From positions 12,732,862 through 12,796,861 of the forward strand of contig OX393573.1 in assembly GCA_947652115.1 (NCBI GenBank): a stretch of 64,000 nucleotides of DNA. The letters run 5' to 3'. The position numbers and the translations under genes were made by a program. This document shows positions 10,843-21,079 of the stretch, one piece after another (positions within the stretch are counted from its first letter, which is position 1; each line of letters begins with the position of its first letter). This DNA comes from Blastomussa wellsi. Its lineage: Eukaryota; Cnidaria; Anthozoa; Scleractinia; Plerogyridae. Below the pieces are notes generated by a model. That model ran no database searches. It was given only the letters and a program-made list of their open reading frames with translations, and was not told the origin of the DNA.

Positions 10843-13635
10843 ATGGCGGATAAGCAACTGCCTCTCATGGCACTATCCCTACTTGCCCTGTGTCAAGTCG
10901 TGTGTGGTGCAGATGCTCAGCAATGCACGGAAGCCGAATATTCAAAATTTGGCATGATGCTACGGCGACACATCTTCAAAAGGATCACAGGGGTGTCACT
11001 TAGTGGTTTGTGCCTGCTGGATTGTTACCAAGACGTCAGATGTCAAAGTTTTAACTACATCATTTCTCAGTACATGTGTGAATTGAACAACCGCACCAAG
11101 GAAGCGAGACCTGAAGACTTCGTTCCTGACCCGGATAGACTTTATTTTAGACGAGACAAGAATAGAGGTGAGTTTACCAAAACTGTAACGTAGAAAAATA
11201 TATATTTAAGAACAGAGAATAAAGTCTCTTTGCTTTCCAGTACCCCTCGGTTCCATTCCTGAGCTGCCTGCTGAGTCGTGCAAAGAAATCAAGAAGAGTG
11301 AAGGAGGACAAGCGACCAGCGGGAAATACTGGTTTGATTCTATTTTACCTGGGGAGACTGTACTCGCTTACTGCGACATGAAGAAAGAAGGTAACTTAGA
11401 GGGACCCTTTAGTACGTATAAAATTCGCTATGCAGTAGAGAGTCCGCAGAGCAAGCAACGCTCCAAACATCCAAAACAAAGGAAAGCCACACTGGTCAAA
11501 GTAATTTTAATTTCTCGCCATCTGGGCGACTGACCTTCAAGCTGCACTCTCCCAGATAATTTTTCAGTCTTCCAGTCTCTCCATACACAATAAAAAACGT
11601 TTGAGTAGTTAGACAGAATAAGGAATTTGCGACTAAGCACTTGGATGAGATTTCAAAACAGTAGCAATGTAAGCAGTGTAAATTATTTTATTTTAAGGTG
11701 GAAAGCACACTAAGGTATACTGATTTTGAAAATATACATGCATTCTGGGCGAGCTACAACCAGTTGCAAAAATGTTGAGACAGTTAGTGCCAAAAAAGGC
11801 TTTTCTTACTTCTATGGTTCGCAAATTGCCAGTTTGTCAGAGAAGAACATTTTGCACCCCTTTCCCCGTTTCAATGTTGTCCATCGAAGTTTTGTACGTC
11901 ATATTGCATAGCTAGCAACATTGGGAAGGGGAGGAGGGGAGAGAGATTACGCGCAATAGCGCGGTGAAGAGTCTTCTCTCGTTAAGGTAGGATGTCTCAA
12001 CTACTTATGCAACTGGTTGTAGCTGTGATTTGTAGTCGCCCGATAGTTTTGGCATGCCTGGGCGAGTGGGCGAGGCCTAATTCACAACACTGAACGCTTG
12101 GATGTCCCAGTGCGTTATTGGGCTGCAGAAATGCAAAGTGACATTTTGTGCCATGACATATTAAAGATTTTTACAGGACATTTCGCCATTTCAGGACGAC
12201 TTCCAAAGTTCAAACAAAAATTTTCGTTTAAAATCCTTATCATAATCCGAAAATTCTCAAGCCCGAATGACGTAGCTAGGATATTAATTTTAGAAGGGTT
12301 TTTTTGGTAAAATCCAACTAGCTCCCATAATGTTTCACAAGCTTGCTTCCCTTCGAGGGAACAATAAAACTAGTCTCCAAAACAATTACAGCAACTGTTA
12401 CGCTACAGGGCCAATAGAATAACAGCCTGTAATTTTATTGAGAATATTTTGAATTTACGCTGTAGACGTGGATGAATGCAGTGCTTCCATTGCACTCTGT
12501 GACATCAGTGCCAATTGTCAGAATACTCGCGGATCTTACGCTTGTTCCTGTAAAGCTGGATTTACTGGAGATGGAAAAACGTGCGCTGGTGAGAGAGTAG
12601 TCTAAAGCAATACATAGTTCGGTTAAGGGATTATCTGAGGACATTCTCCGATTGGAAGAAGCGCATTATGTTTTATTAACGACTAATAATCGCCTCAACT
12701 TGATGGCTAGTCGGATAAGTTATTGTCCGTAATTATTTTGGATAATGATAAGCAATAAAATAGGTAATTATAATGATAGTTCGACTGAAGTCTTGCGTTT
12801 TCAAAATGGCTTTTCTTTGCCTTGTTTTAGACGTTGATGAATGTAGCTCTTCCATTCCGGTCTGTGACGTCAATGCCAATTGTCAGAATACTCGCGGCTC
12901 CTATCACTGTTCCTGTAAAGCTGGATTTACTGGAGATGGAAAAACTTGCACAGGTTGGTATATAGTTCTGAAATAATTTCCTTTGGTTACAAATTATGTA
13001 TCGCTATTTCTATTCTCTTGATTTTTTATAGACCTTGATGAATGTAGTTCTTCTATTCGGGTCTGTGACGTCAATGCCAATTGTCAGAATACTCGCGGAT
13101 CTTATATTTGTTCCTGTAAAGCTGGATTTACTGGAGATGGAAAAACTTGCACAGGTTGGTATATAGTTCTGAAATATTTTCCTTTGGTTACAAATTATGT
13201 ATCGCTATTTCTATTCTCTTGATTTTTGCCCCCGCAGGGTTTTGGCCCAGACGGCCAAAACCCGAGGAGGCCACTATTGAAGTCCCCGCGTATAGAGTAT
13301 CGGATTTCGGTGTGATGCAGAAAAAATCTCGATTTTTGAGGAAAAAGTTCGCAAAGGATTGCCCAAAAGCGCGCAAAGGACTAAAAAAACGACGCTGGGG
13401 GTCGAAAGGATTCATATAAAAGAGCGAAGGATGCTGGGAACGGAGTGTTCGCTACGAGGTTTTGCCAGTGCTGAAGGTAAGGTTGTAGCTTTATAGATCG
13501 ATTTATAGCTAAGTGGGCAATCGCATCAACAAATAATATAAGTAAAATCAAAAACGTTCCCATTAAAAGTAAATTAAAAAAAAAAATCACGTGTCTCACT
13601 TGACTACAGTTAATTAGGAAAATAGAACTTGAAAT

Positions 13636-13672
<37 letters not shown>

Positions 13673-16262
13673 TAGACCTTGATGAATGTAGTTCTTCTAT
13701 TCGGGTCTGTGACGTCAATGCCAATTGTCAGAATACTCGCGGATCTTATATTTGTTCCTGTAAAGCTGGATTCACTGGAGATGGAAAAACTTGTACAGGT
13801 TAGTGTATAGTTCTGAAATAATTTCCTTTGGTTGCAAATTATGTATCGCTATTTCTATCCTCTTGATTTTGTTATAGACCTTGATGAATGTAGCTCTTCC
13901 ATTCGGCTCTGTGACGTCAATGCCAATTGTAGGAATACGCGCGGATCTTATGTTTGTTCCTGTATTCTGGATTTACTGGAGACGGTAAAACTTGTGCTGG
14001 TGAGAGAAAAAAAAATTATACATAGTTTTCAATGATTTCTGGGGCATTTGAAGCTCAGAGGAGCTACACGATTGTATAACTGGGCTCAATGACTGTCGCA
14101 CCGTCAGGACGCGAGAAACTGACGTGAGGCTATGTATGATTTTTGGATTATCTTAGTTTTTTTTTATTATCTTGATCATAGTGTCGTATTTTTTGCGTAT
14201 CAATAACGGTTATTATTTACTTTAATGTAGACATGAATGCAGCTCATCCATTCGTGTCTGTGACATCAATGCAAACTGTCAGAATACGCGCGGGTCTTAT
14301 AAGTGTTCCTGCAAGGCAACCTCGTTCCCAGGGTCTTTTCCCTGGGAACGAGGTTGCCTGCAAGGCTGGATACACTGCAGACGGGAAAACTTGTAACAGC
14401 AAGGAAATGTAGTCATGTTTACCCATGCAATGGCGGTTGTACATTTGACTGTTCTTTTCTTCTTCAGTTGTTATAGGCCGGTGTGCTGAAATCAAGGCCA
14501 GTAAAGGAGGGAAAGCGGTCAATGGTATATACTGGTTAATTCCTGAGGATTCAAACAAGTTTGCAGTAAGGTTTTCAATTCCTTGATAATTTAATATTTA
14601 GTAAATTCTAAGAGATCTGCAAACAAACTACTTGTTGCAAACCTGCATGAAAGTACGACGGTGCTTCAATCAGTTTATGCATTTCTTGAAAAATATAATC
14701 AGGTTTTCGTTTTTTTTTTTTATGGGAAATTATTTTAAAGTACGAAAACTTAGGATAACAATAAACACGAGCACGCCAAGCCACGCCAACCTGGCAACCC
14801 ATCAAATATAGAAGAAGATCAAGACTCGACTTATCCTATGATTTTATCAAATATTCTCCAGGAAAAGAAGTAAAGTTAAGAACTACTTGATATCTGTCGA
14901 TAACTAACATAACAGTAGCAAGCCCGTGGTATACGTTTTTGATTAAAGGAAAACGCAGTTTATCAATCTTAAGGATGCAGGTTGTGAAAATAATAAAACA
15001 ATTATCTTAAGTTACTCAATCTCACAAAAAAGTCTTTTAATTTAAGTCAACTTGGCCCATGGCCTCGTCGGCTTAGTACCAGGCGATACACTACCAGGTT
15101 GTTCCGCTAAAACCCGCAAAATTTAATTATAAAAGATTACTCTCTTAATCAATTTTACTTGTAGTATTGTCCTAACCAACAAAATAATAAAAGCCAACCG
15201 CAAGCAGACCAGTGTGAAAGTGAACAATTAAGCATTTGGTGTGTATGTGTTAGTCTATCGCCAAATTATAACCAGTTTCCACCTAGTCAGGGCCTGAGCT
15301 ATAACAGGTATAGAGTCGTCCATCCCGAAAAGCTTGGTTACCAATTATGGCATCTAACGTTTAAATAGGCCCTTTGCACGACCCAGTCACATGGTACAAA
15401 CTAACACCTTGCTGGTGAGCAAGCTACGCTCTGGGACATGAAGTGGCTTTGTTTTGGATGTCCCAGCGCGAGGCTTGCTCACTATGTGGCTGGGTCGTGC
15501 AAAGGGCCTATTGGCATGGACCGTTTACGAAAGAGAAATCAGCTTCGGCGCCATTTTAATTTACAACTTTGTCATTGTGCGACTGGGGTGTTATTGTGTT
15601 ATTTTTATCAGGTTTATTGTGACATGACGTCAGACAGCCAAGGCTGGACTCTCATCGCTCGGTTCTCTAACAAAGATGCCAAACACTGGATGAATGAGTC
15701 TGGGTACTGGTGGTATAACAAGACTGAAGCTGCTGGAAAAACTACTGATCCATTGAACAACATTGATATGATATCGCCAGCGTTTTGGATGGACAGCGGT
15801 AAAGAGTTTAAGATCACCCGCAGTGATGACTCCCAGCACGCACCATTGCTGCAGACCACTAGTGGCTGTCTGGGTGGACAGACATTCCGCGCTAAAGTCA
15901 CAAGCTATGGTGACTTCCGAAATGGTAAAGTTTGGGCAAGTGACCAGTGTCTGGGGAATTGCACGGTTCAATATGGCGGGCAGTACAACACAACGAACGG
16001 GTTTGAACAGGTGTCATGCAGCGGAGACATCCAAGGTAACCAGGCCATCGGCTTTTGGTGTGACTGGAGCACTGGAGATGGAGCAGTACTTATGATTGGT
16101 GGAGGAGGAGCCAGTTGTTCACGTGCTGATCACGGGATTGGAATAACCGAAACCAACGAGGCTTCTTTTATTGAAATATCACCTAAATATGAGTTTGACT
16201 TTGGTTTCAATGCCAACAACCCCCAAACTGAGTTTTACTCTTTGAACCTGTGGGTACGCTAA
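10843..16262 (+). CDS. Secreted PAN/EGF/fibrinogen-like protein, related to coral skeletal matrix protein USOMP5
   Basis: Exons: 10843-11167, 11241-11390, 12466-12588, 12831-12953, 13032-13154, 13676-13798, 14477-14565, 15612-16262. All boundaries are GT-AG and phases match (EGF exons are phase 1-1), giving 568 residues. The ATG is followed by a clear signal peptide ([17 protein letters not shown]). Exon 1 then has a cysteine pattern like a PAN/apple module ([16 protein letters not shown]). Exon 2 has a fibrinogen-type beginning (SCKEIKKS...YCDM). Four calcium-type EGF exons follow (DVDECS...[14 protein letters not shown]...[12 protein letters not shown]). The last two exons repeat a YCDM...[10 protein letters not shown] module that ends with intelectin/fibrinogen-like GIGITE and SLNLWVR. 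The resemblance to Acropora uncharacterized skeletal organic matrix protein 5 is from memory. An extracellular matrix or lectin-like role is inferred. Confidence 0.85.
12466..12588 (+). CDS. EGF exon 1 of the matrix-protein gene
   Basis: This 123-nt phase 1-1 exon encodes a complete calcium-binding-type EGF module ([13 protein letters not shown]...[14 protein letters not shown]) with six cysteines. The acceptor is GCTGTAG and the donor CTG|GTGAGA. It is more diverged from the next three EGF exons than they are from one another. Confidence 0.85.
12831..13798 (+). repeat. Tandem duplication of an EGF exon with its flanking intron (3 copies)
   Basis: EGF exons at 12831-12953, 13032-13154 and 13676-13798 are nearly identical. 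Each is followed by the same intron start (GTTGGTATATAGTTCTGAAA or close variants) and the same intron end (ATGTATCGCTATTTCTAT...). The unit period is 201-202 bases. Between the second and third of these copies a block of about 440 bases (13231-13674) interrupts the intron. The identity of introns as well as exons points to recent unequal exchange. Confidence 0.85.
13231..13674. mobile_element. Insertion inside a duplicated EGF intron
   Basis: The EGF unit spacing is 201-202 bases, but here it is 644, so about 443 bases were added. The insert begins after GATTTTT with CCCCCGCAGGG and contains the palindrome GTTTTGGCCCAGACGGCC followed by AAAAC. It also carries a basic open stretch ([20 protein letters not shown]) bounded by an acceptor-like CCCCGCAG and a donor-like GAAG|GTAAGG. 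I do not recognise the element or the peptide. Confidence 0.55.
13878..13999 (+). pseudogene. Broken EGF exon 5 (1-bp deletion)
   Basis: Acceptor, donor and most of the EGF code are intact ([17 protein letters not shown]), but the exon is 122 rather than 123 nt. Where its neighbours read TGTAAAGCTGGA this copy reads TGTATTCTGGA. One base is lost, so the frame shifts after CSC. If spliced in, it would terminate the protein early. Because all EGF exons are phase 1-1, skipping it keeps the frame. Confidence 0.75.
14231..14400 (+). pseudogene. Broken EGF exon 6 with foldback insertion and lost donor
   Basis: The exon start lacks four bases relative to its siblings (ACATGAATGCAGC against ACCTTGATGAATGTAGC). 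The middle is split by a 40-bp foldback element plus a 9-bp duplication, and no GT donor follows the last cysteine codon (TTGTAACAGC). Remaining code such as [18 protein letters not shown] shows it was an EGF exon. It cannot be used in frame. Confidence 0.8.
14317..14356. mobile_element. 40-bp foldback MITE with 9-bp target duplication
   Basis: A near-perfect palindrome runs from CAACCTCGTTCCCAGGG to CCCTGGGAACGAGGTTG. It is flanked on both sides by CCTGCAAGG (14308-14316 and 14357-14365). The related element at 46556-46624 has the same ends and also a 9-bp duplication, so the family and its boundaries are supported by two insertions. Confidence 0.85.
14477..14565 (+). CDS. Penultimate exon of the matrix-protein gene
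   Basis: This 89-nt exon has acceptor GTTATAG and donor GCA|GTAAGG. It codes [20 protein letters not shown] and then a short stretch leading into VYCDM of the final exon. It is a second copy of the exon 2 type module ([18 protein letters not shown]), so the protein carries this fibrinogen-N-terminal-like unit twice, before and after the EGF array. Confidence 0.8.
15365..15512. mobile_element. MITE with AATAGGCCCTTTGCACGACC ends
   Basis: The left end reads AATAGGCCCTTTGCACGACC and the right end is its inverse. The inner arms also match (CTTGCTGGTGAGCAAGCT against AGGCTTGCTCACTATG). It lies in the last intron of the matrix-protein gene, just upstream of the terminal exon. Confidence 0.7.
15612..16262 (+). 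CDS. Terminal fibrinogen/intelectin-like exon of the matrix-protein gene
   Basis: The acceptor TTATCAG opens a 651-nt exon that ends in TAA. It codes [20 protein letters not shown], a Trp/Gly-rich middle ([12 protein letters not shown]), [50 protein letters not shown] and a C-terminal SLNLWVR. The GWTL start and the GFWCDW and GIGI blocks are typical of the intelectin-like branch of fibrinogen-related domains. The many paired cysteines fit an extracellular fold. Confidence 0.85.
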   Translation, partial: VYCDMTSDSQGWTLIARFSNKDAKHWMNESGYWWYNKTEAAGKTTDPLNNIDMISPAFWMDSGKEFKITRSDDSQHAPLLQTTSGCLGGQTFRAKVTSYGDFRNGKVWASDQCLGNCTVQYGGQYNTTNGFEQVSCSGDIQGNQAIGFWCDWSTGDGAVLMIGGGGASCSRADHGIGITETNEASFIEISPKYEFDFGFNANNPQTEFYSLNLWVR

Positions 16263-16482
16263 AGGTATAAATGACGGCCTGGATGAGGGGTCTGTCTCGC
16301 ATAAAAAAGCTTAGGTCATTTAACAGCTAAGAGTTAAACTTTTGCTATAACAGTAAATATATTACACGTCCATTGTTAGCTGTTACCTTGGGTTTAAAAA
16401 GGGAGAAGTGAATCAAGGAACATCCAGAGTCTGTTAATTTCACTATGGAATTTACTTGACTTAAAGGATACCTCCACTCTCA

Positions 16483-16793
16483 CGAATGCCTGAATTTTAA
16501 ATTTCGTCGGAAAAGCGAGAAATATCATTTAATAACACAAAAGATGGAAAATATTATCCCTTTTTGAATATTCCCGCGCGCCGCCATTTTGGATTTGATG
16601 ACGTGTTGCGGTTGCCCCATTGTTTTACACAAAAGATGATCTTCTTCATAACAATAGCAGCAACCACAACACGTCGTCAAATCCAAAATGGCGGCGAGGG
16701 GGAAATTTAAAAGCGATAATCTCTTCCATTTTTTGTTGCTATTAAATCATATTTATCCTTTCTCCGGTAAAATTTGAAATTTGGGCATTATTT
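16483..16793. mobile_element. Foldback MITE with AAAATGGCGGC core arms
   Basis: The left arm carries AATGCCTGAATTTTAAATTT, AGATGGAAAATATTATCCC and GCCGCCATTTTGGATTTGATG. The right arm carries their inverses, ending AAATTTGAAATTTGGGCATT. The loop is near 16620-16660. It lies about 220 bases past the stop codon of the matrix-protein gene, so it may be in or near its 3' UTR. Confidence 0.75.
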
Positions 16794-16968
16794 CAAACAA
16801 TTTAAAGTCAATTACGTTCTAATTCGCTTCGCTCAGACGAACGTAAATTATTTTACTAGTCTTAAATTCACATAATACAAATAGATCAGACAAGGAATAT
16901 GACAGGATGCAAAAGCGGATCCAAAACCATGTGAATTCACAAAGTAACAAGCAGGCGCTAGTTCTTAC

Positions 16969-17531
16969 CACGAAAAAGCTGATTGTCAGCATCCATAGAA
17001 ACCCGCGGTTTCTTGCCACGGTCGCTAGCGAGTTGATCCTTCTGACGCCTCTTTCTACTTGCCGCTTCCCTGGCCTTCTTGAAGAGCTTTTCATCTTCTG
17101 AGCCAGACGCCAACTCATCCGATTCATATTCTGCTACGACTTGCCAGCCGTCCTTGCTCTTGTCGGCAATTTTTTATTAGTTTTTGCCGTTTGCGGATAA
17201 GCTGCCTTGCTTCTTGGGTGTACATCTTAATAAGCGCTAGATTTGGTTCGCAGCGGCCCGATTTGGTTTCTATGTTCTCGATGATGGAATCTAATTCTGC
17301 ATTTAGCTCGAACTTTGTCTGGTTGTCTTTGTATTTCAGTTGAACAACTTCTTTATCTATCTTGCTCTTTTGTTCAATCTGCTTCCCTTTATCCTCCAAT
17401 TTCTTCTCGAGGTAATCTTTGAACATTGAAAAAACCTGGCCAACAGCTGCCGAATTTCCACTTCCATCAACCGGTTGTGGCGTATCTGTTGGATGAGAAG
17501 AACCTTCGGTTCGCTCCTGTTCGTTGGACAT
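16969..17531 (-). pseudogene. Frameshifted gag-like/ORF1-like fragment of a mobile element
   Basis: A minus-strand ORF (17531-17124, ATG start) codes a charged, probably coiled-coil stretch (SMFKDYLEKKLEDKGKQIEQ). Near 17170 the natural continuation moves to another frame at a run of six A. That frame codes EYESDELASGSEDEKLFKKA and basic residues up to a donor-like G|GTAAGA at 16969. From memory, the SDELASDSEDEK type motif is common in multi-copy cnidarian ORFs of tyrosine-recombinase (DIRS/Ngaro-like) elements. The family assignment is tentative. The frame break is direct, unless it is a sequencing error in the homopolymer. Confidence 0.5.
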
Positions 17532-19346
17532 TGATACTACAGGCTTGACAACATGCGAAAGACCGGAATAGGTTTAAACTGTGTAGCAGGAACCTCAAGC
17601 GCGAATCATATGCAGTAAACGGCAGATAATATAAATCAAAGGCTCCTAAGAGCTAACTCATTCGTATATAACAAAAATCATGGCAAAAATGTGATTACTT
17701 GTAGGGGATATTTCGACACATACGCCACCCTCATCTCTATCTATAATTATGCCTTATTATCAGGAAGAAAATATGGAGGAATTTTTGAGTTGTTGACATG
17801 AATTTGTTGAAGCAGAAACAAAACAGTACATTCACAGCTAGAGTACTTGTAGTTGGTCTTTTCTCTAAGGGTTGGAGGAGTTGTATCAGGAACTGGGCGA
17901 ACCACCAGGCGGTTTGGACGGGAGGGGCTTGGGGCGAGAAGAGAATTATTGACTTCGGACTCTTTTGTAATTTTTGAGGATATGTTTGTCAACCCAGCAA
18001 TGGAGAAGCTGATTGGCCAATTTAAATTGTGCGCGCGGAATGGCATCGAGGATGTCGTGATCAACTGCCGTTACATTTGCACGCGTGCTCCTAGTCTTGT
18101 TATAAATTTTGCTTCAATCCATTAAAACAATAGTGCCCGCTCTGACAAGATTAATAACAAGACGTCAAGAGGCGCTTGGTTGTGTTGGATGAATTTTCAA
18201 GCTCATTTAAAGGAACTTTGTGAAACAAAACACTGCGTTGACGTGTTGACGCAAACACATAAGATCTGTGATGGTATTGCACACGTTCAACTTTAGATTG
18301 GGCACATTGGCGAATCAGCTTCTCCGCTGCTGGGCTGATGGATATCCTCAAAAAATGCATAGAGTCTGCAGTCTGTTTTTCCTCGCGCTTGTCCTTTTCC
18401 TTTTCTTGTCTTGCCTCAATCCCCCCTCACACGTCTTAAACCTTAATTTACAGCATTCCCTTTCGAAATTTCGATAAAAAACAGACTGTAAGCAGTCTAA
18501 TTCACAGCTGAAATGCCAGTGTAAGAAAATAGAATGCTTTAACTAAACACAACATATAACTTTATTTTCATTCAATTTGACAAATTTTAATGTTAACAAG
18601 GTTTATGAACAAAACGTTTCTTTCTAACTTCATTTATCGACATTAACAAGCTTAAGGCATTGAATAGAAAAATATGCAACTTTTTACACACTAAAGAATA
18701 AATAGGCATTTCCTAGCCACCTTGTGCATAGGTTTTAAAATGAGTCCTTTACAGGTTACCAACATGTTTACTCTTCACATAAATACTACAAAAATTACCA
18801 AAGTGTGAAACAAGCTCCCCACTACCCCACCCACTTTCATTCAGAAATTCCTGTGGCTCGTATATATGCATTGTTTTTGTTGGTTGCTTGAACTGCAGTG
18901 GAAACATGATATTGGCTTTGGCAGCAAAAATATAAAAATAATTATTACCAAACTTTCAAAAGTACCACTTCAATGAAATACAAAGCATTTCTTTCAACCA
19001 AAAGTTAATGCAATTTCCCTTGTAGCTACTGTTACGACATTTTATCCAACAACTATCGAAATGTTAACGGTTATATTTTGTAAAATAAAATCATGTAAAT
19101 GTGCAAAGGTGATGGGTGGAATTCACTGACTAAAAGTAGGTGGGGCAGTAGAAGAAAATTGAGCGGGGCAGGAATCTAAAAATTTGGGCTTGTTTGTAGT
19201 ATACGAGTTTCAAATAATTGTTTTTTCTTGTGGCAAACAATAATAAAACAAAATCTGCAAGATTCTTGTATGTGTCTCATCTTATGTGTTACAGAACTGA
19301 AACAAAATGACTAGACGATAATCTACAACGGATAGTGGAAATGAAC
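17532..19346. other. Intergenic DNA, no gene recognised
   Basis: Open frames at 17747-18064, 17853-18125 and 18268-18477 show no domain. A shared string (AAGCTGATT / AATCAGCTTCTCC, with GAGGATAT nearby) occurs in opposite orientation near 18000 and 18310, suggesting a further degraded inverted-repeat element at about 17980-18350. Confidence 0.4.
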
Positions 19347-19735
19347 AAAAGCAAATGCAATCTGTATGCAGTTTTTACAACCTTCAGATTGAGGTGGTTG
19401 TGATCAAAGTCTAAGTAACAACAACAAAACATTTTTTTAACAAAAGTCCAGTAACGTCTATCATGCACAATTTGCAGAAGCAAATGCAATCTGTATGCAG
19501 TTTTTACAACCTTCAGATTGAGGGGGTTGTGATCAAAGTCTAAGTAACAACAACAAAACATTTTTTTTAACAAAAGTCCAGTAACTTCTATCATGCACAA
19601 TTTGCAAAAGCAAATGCAATCTCTATGCAGTTTTTACAATCTTCAGATTGAGGCGGTTGTGATAAAAGTCTAAGTAACAACAAAACATTTTGTAACAAAA
19701 GCCCAGTAACTTCTAATCATTGTCATGGACAATTT
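19347..19735. repeat. Three tandem copies of a ~129-bp unit
   Basis: The units begin near 19347, 19476 and 19606 with AA(A/G)AGCAAATGCAATCTGT. They contain TGCAGTTTTTACAACCTTCA, GTCTAAGTAACAACAA and a variable T run (homopolymer in CATTTTTTT). Units one and two are almost identical and the third is slightly more diverged. The array abuts the end of the RPA-like ORF. Confidence 0.85.
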
Positions 19736-20795
19736 GCATGGACAAAATGATTTTGTCTGTTTTGGAAATATTAAATTTAATCTTCTTTATGTGCAGAAGT
19801 GTTGCATATATCATGCTTGTATTTAATTTTGTGACATCTGATTTAATGTTGTATCCCTCGGTTGATGATAGTTCAGCAAACAGGGCTTTAAGAGGGGCAC
19901 TTGGTGAGTAGTAACGCCCTATTTTCTCACCTTGGTCATCACCTAGTAAGAAGTTAGCAGACAATGTTGCTGACAAAAATGATACGAGCATCATCTGCCC
20001 ACAAGAAGTGCACTTTACCATTTAAGGATCATTGTCGTCCTCTGCTGGGATTCTGCCATTGCAATTCACACAAACATACAGCTTGCTGATATCGGCTGTC
20101 AGGATTCTACCTACAATCTCTTCACTTTCTGTTTCTTTAGGCTTAAGTTTCTCAGCCTCCAATAACATGGCTTCGGAGATCTTGATTTCTTCAATACATG
20201 GCGAAATGGTTGAAGACTGAGCGCACTGGAGATATGTCTTATTAAAATAGCCCACTCTCACATCTCCAAATACATACGCCTGCCCTTCTTTGACTGTCTC
20301 TATCACGTCCTCCCAAATGGTAGCAGCGATGACAGCAGTTCCATCACTGACAACGAGCTCGCACTTCTTCACATCTTTGCCTGTGGAACGTGAAGTTGGA
20401 ACTAATTTGAAAGTATGTTTTCGCACTGACTGTCTGACTTTTCTACTCCTTTGCAAAATGCGTTTTAACTGCATTGCAGGTATCCTCGAGACTGCTCTGT
20501 CTCTTGACTTGTAAATGTCACGTCGCTGGCTTGAATTAATAAATAGGTCAAAGCGAGACCTTCTTGTTATTTGTTTATTTACCTGGATCGTTTCCTTGAC
20601 TTGTGTATCGGCGTGTTCGTCGCCGCGTATGCATTCTTGTGGCAGAGTTTTCACTCCACTATCATCAACTTGACTTTGTGATTCATCGTTCTGGCACCAA
20701 CAAAGGGAAACAAAGGAGCGTACTTTTAAAACGACTGAGTTAAATTTCTCCTGTCTGTAGCGGATAAGGCTTTGCATTACACTATAAAACTGCAT
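19713..20795 (-). pseudogene. RPA-like OB-fold/zinc-ribbon protein with in-frame stop
   Basis: From ATG 20795 the frame codes a basic N-terminal part, then an OB-fold-like segment (KKCELVVSDGTAVIAATIWE, then VKEGQAYVFGDVRV). It resembles replication protein A DNA-binding domains (SDGTG.I.A.xWxD...). Next comes VCVNCNGRIP, the first half of a zinc ribbon, and a TAA at about 20023. The same frame continues as MVKCTSCGQMM, the second half of the ribbon. The stop therefore splits a CxxC...CxxC site. Such RPA-like ORFs are multi-copy in cnidarian genomes (from memory), perhaps mobile-element derived. It is called a pseudogene unless the stop is a sequencing error or read through. Confidence 0.55.
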
Positions 20796-20838
20796 ATTTA
20801 CAGTTTGTAAGGCAACTATGTTTGGCAGTTTGATAGCT

Positions 20839-20892
20839 GGGCCTTGTACGGCAATTGTATCGCAGGGCCTTGTACGGCAACTGTATCACAAA
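20839..20892. repeat. Short 28-bp direct repeat, two copies
   Basis: GGGCCTTGTACGGCAA(T/C)TGTATC occurs twice in tandem just upstream of the RPA-like ORF, on the side where its promoter would lie. Confidence 0.7.
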
Positions 20893-21079
20893 TATACAGG
20901 CGCGACCGTCGAACCAGATCGAAATTGCGCTCTAAAAACAGCTTTAGTGAGATTCTAGGTCGCTTCACTTTTTTTGTATGTGTTAGAGCAAATGAAATAA
21001 TGGCAGAAAGAGCGATTTTTACTTACCGAAATGACGTGTGAAACCCTGCCAAAAAACATGGCTGCCTTCCTGCAAAAAA

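Noticed and set aside
13147..13419. Open frame crossing from EGF exon 3 into its intron
   Set aside because: It reads past a good donor into an insertion; the duplicated intron structure shows the donor is used. The basic peptide inside the insertion is noted but not called a gene.
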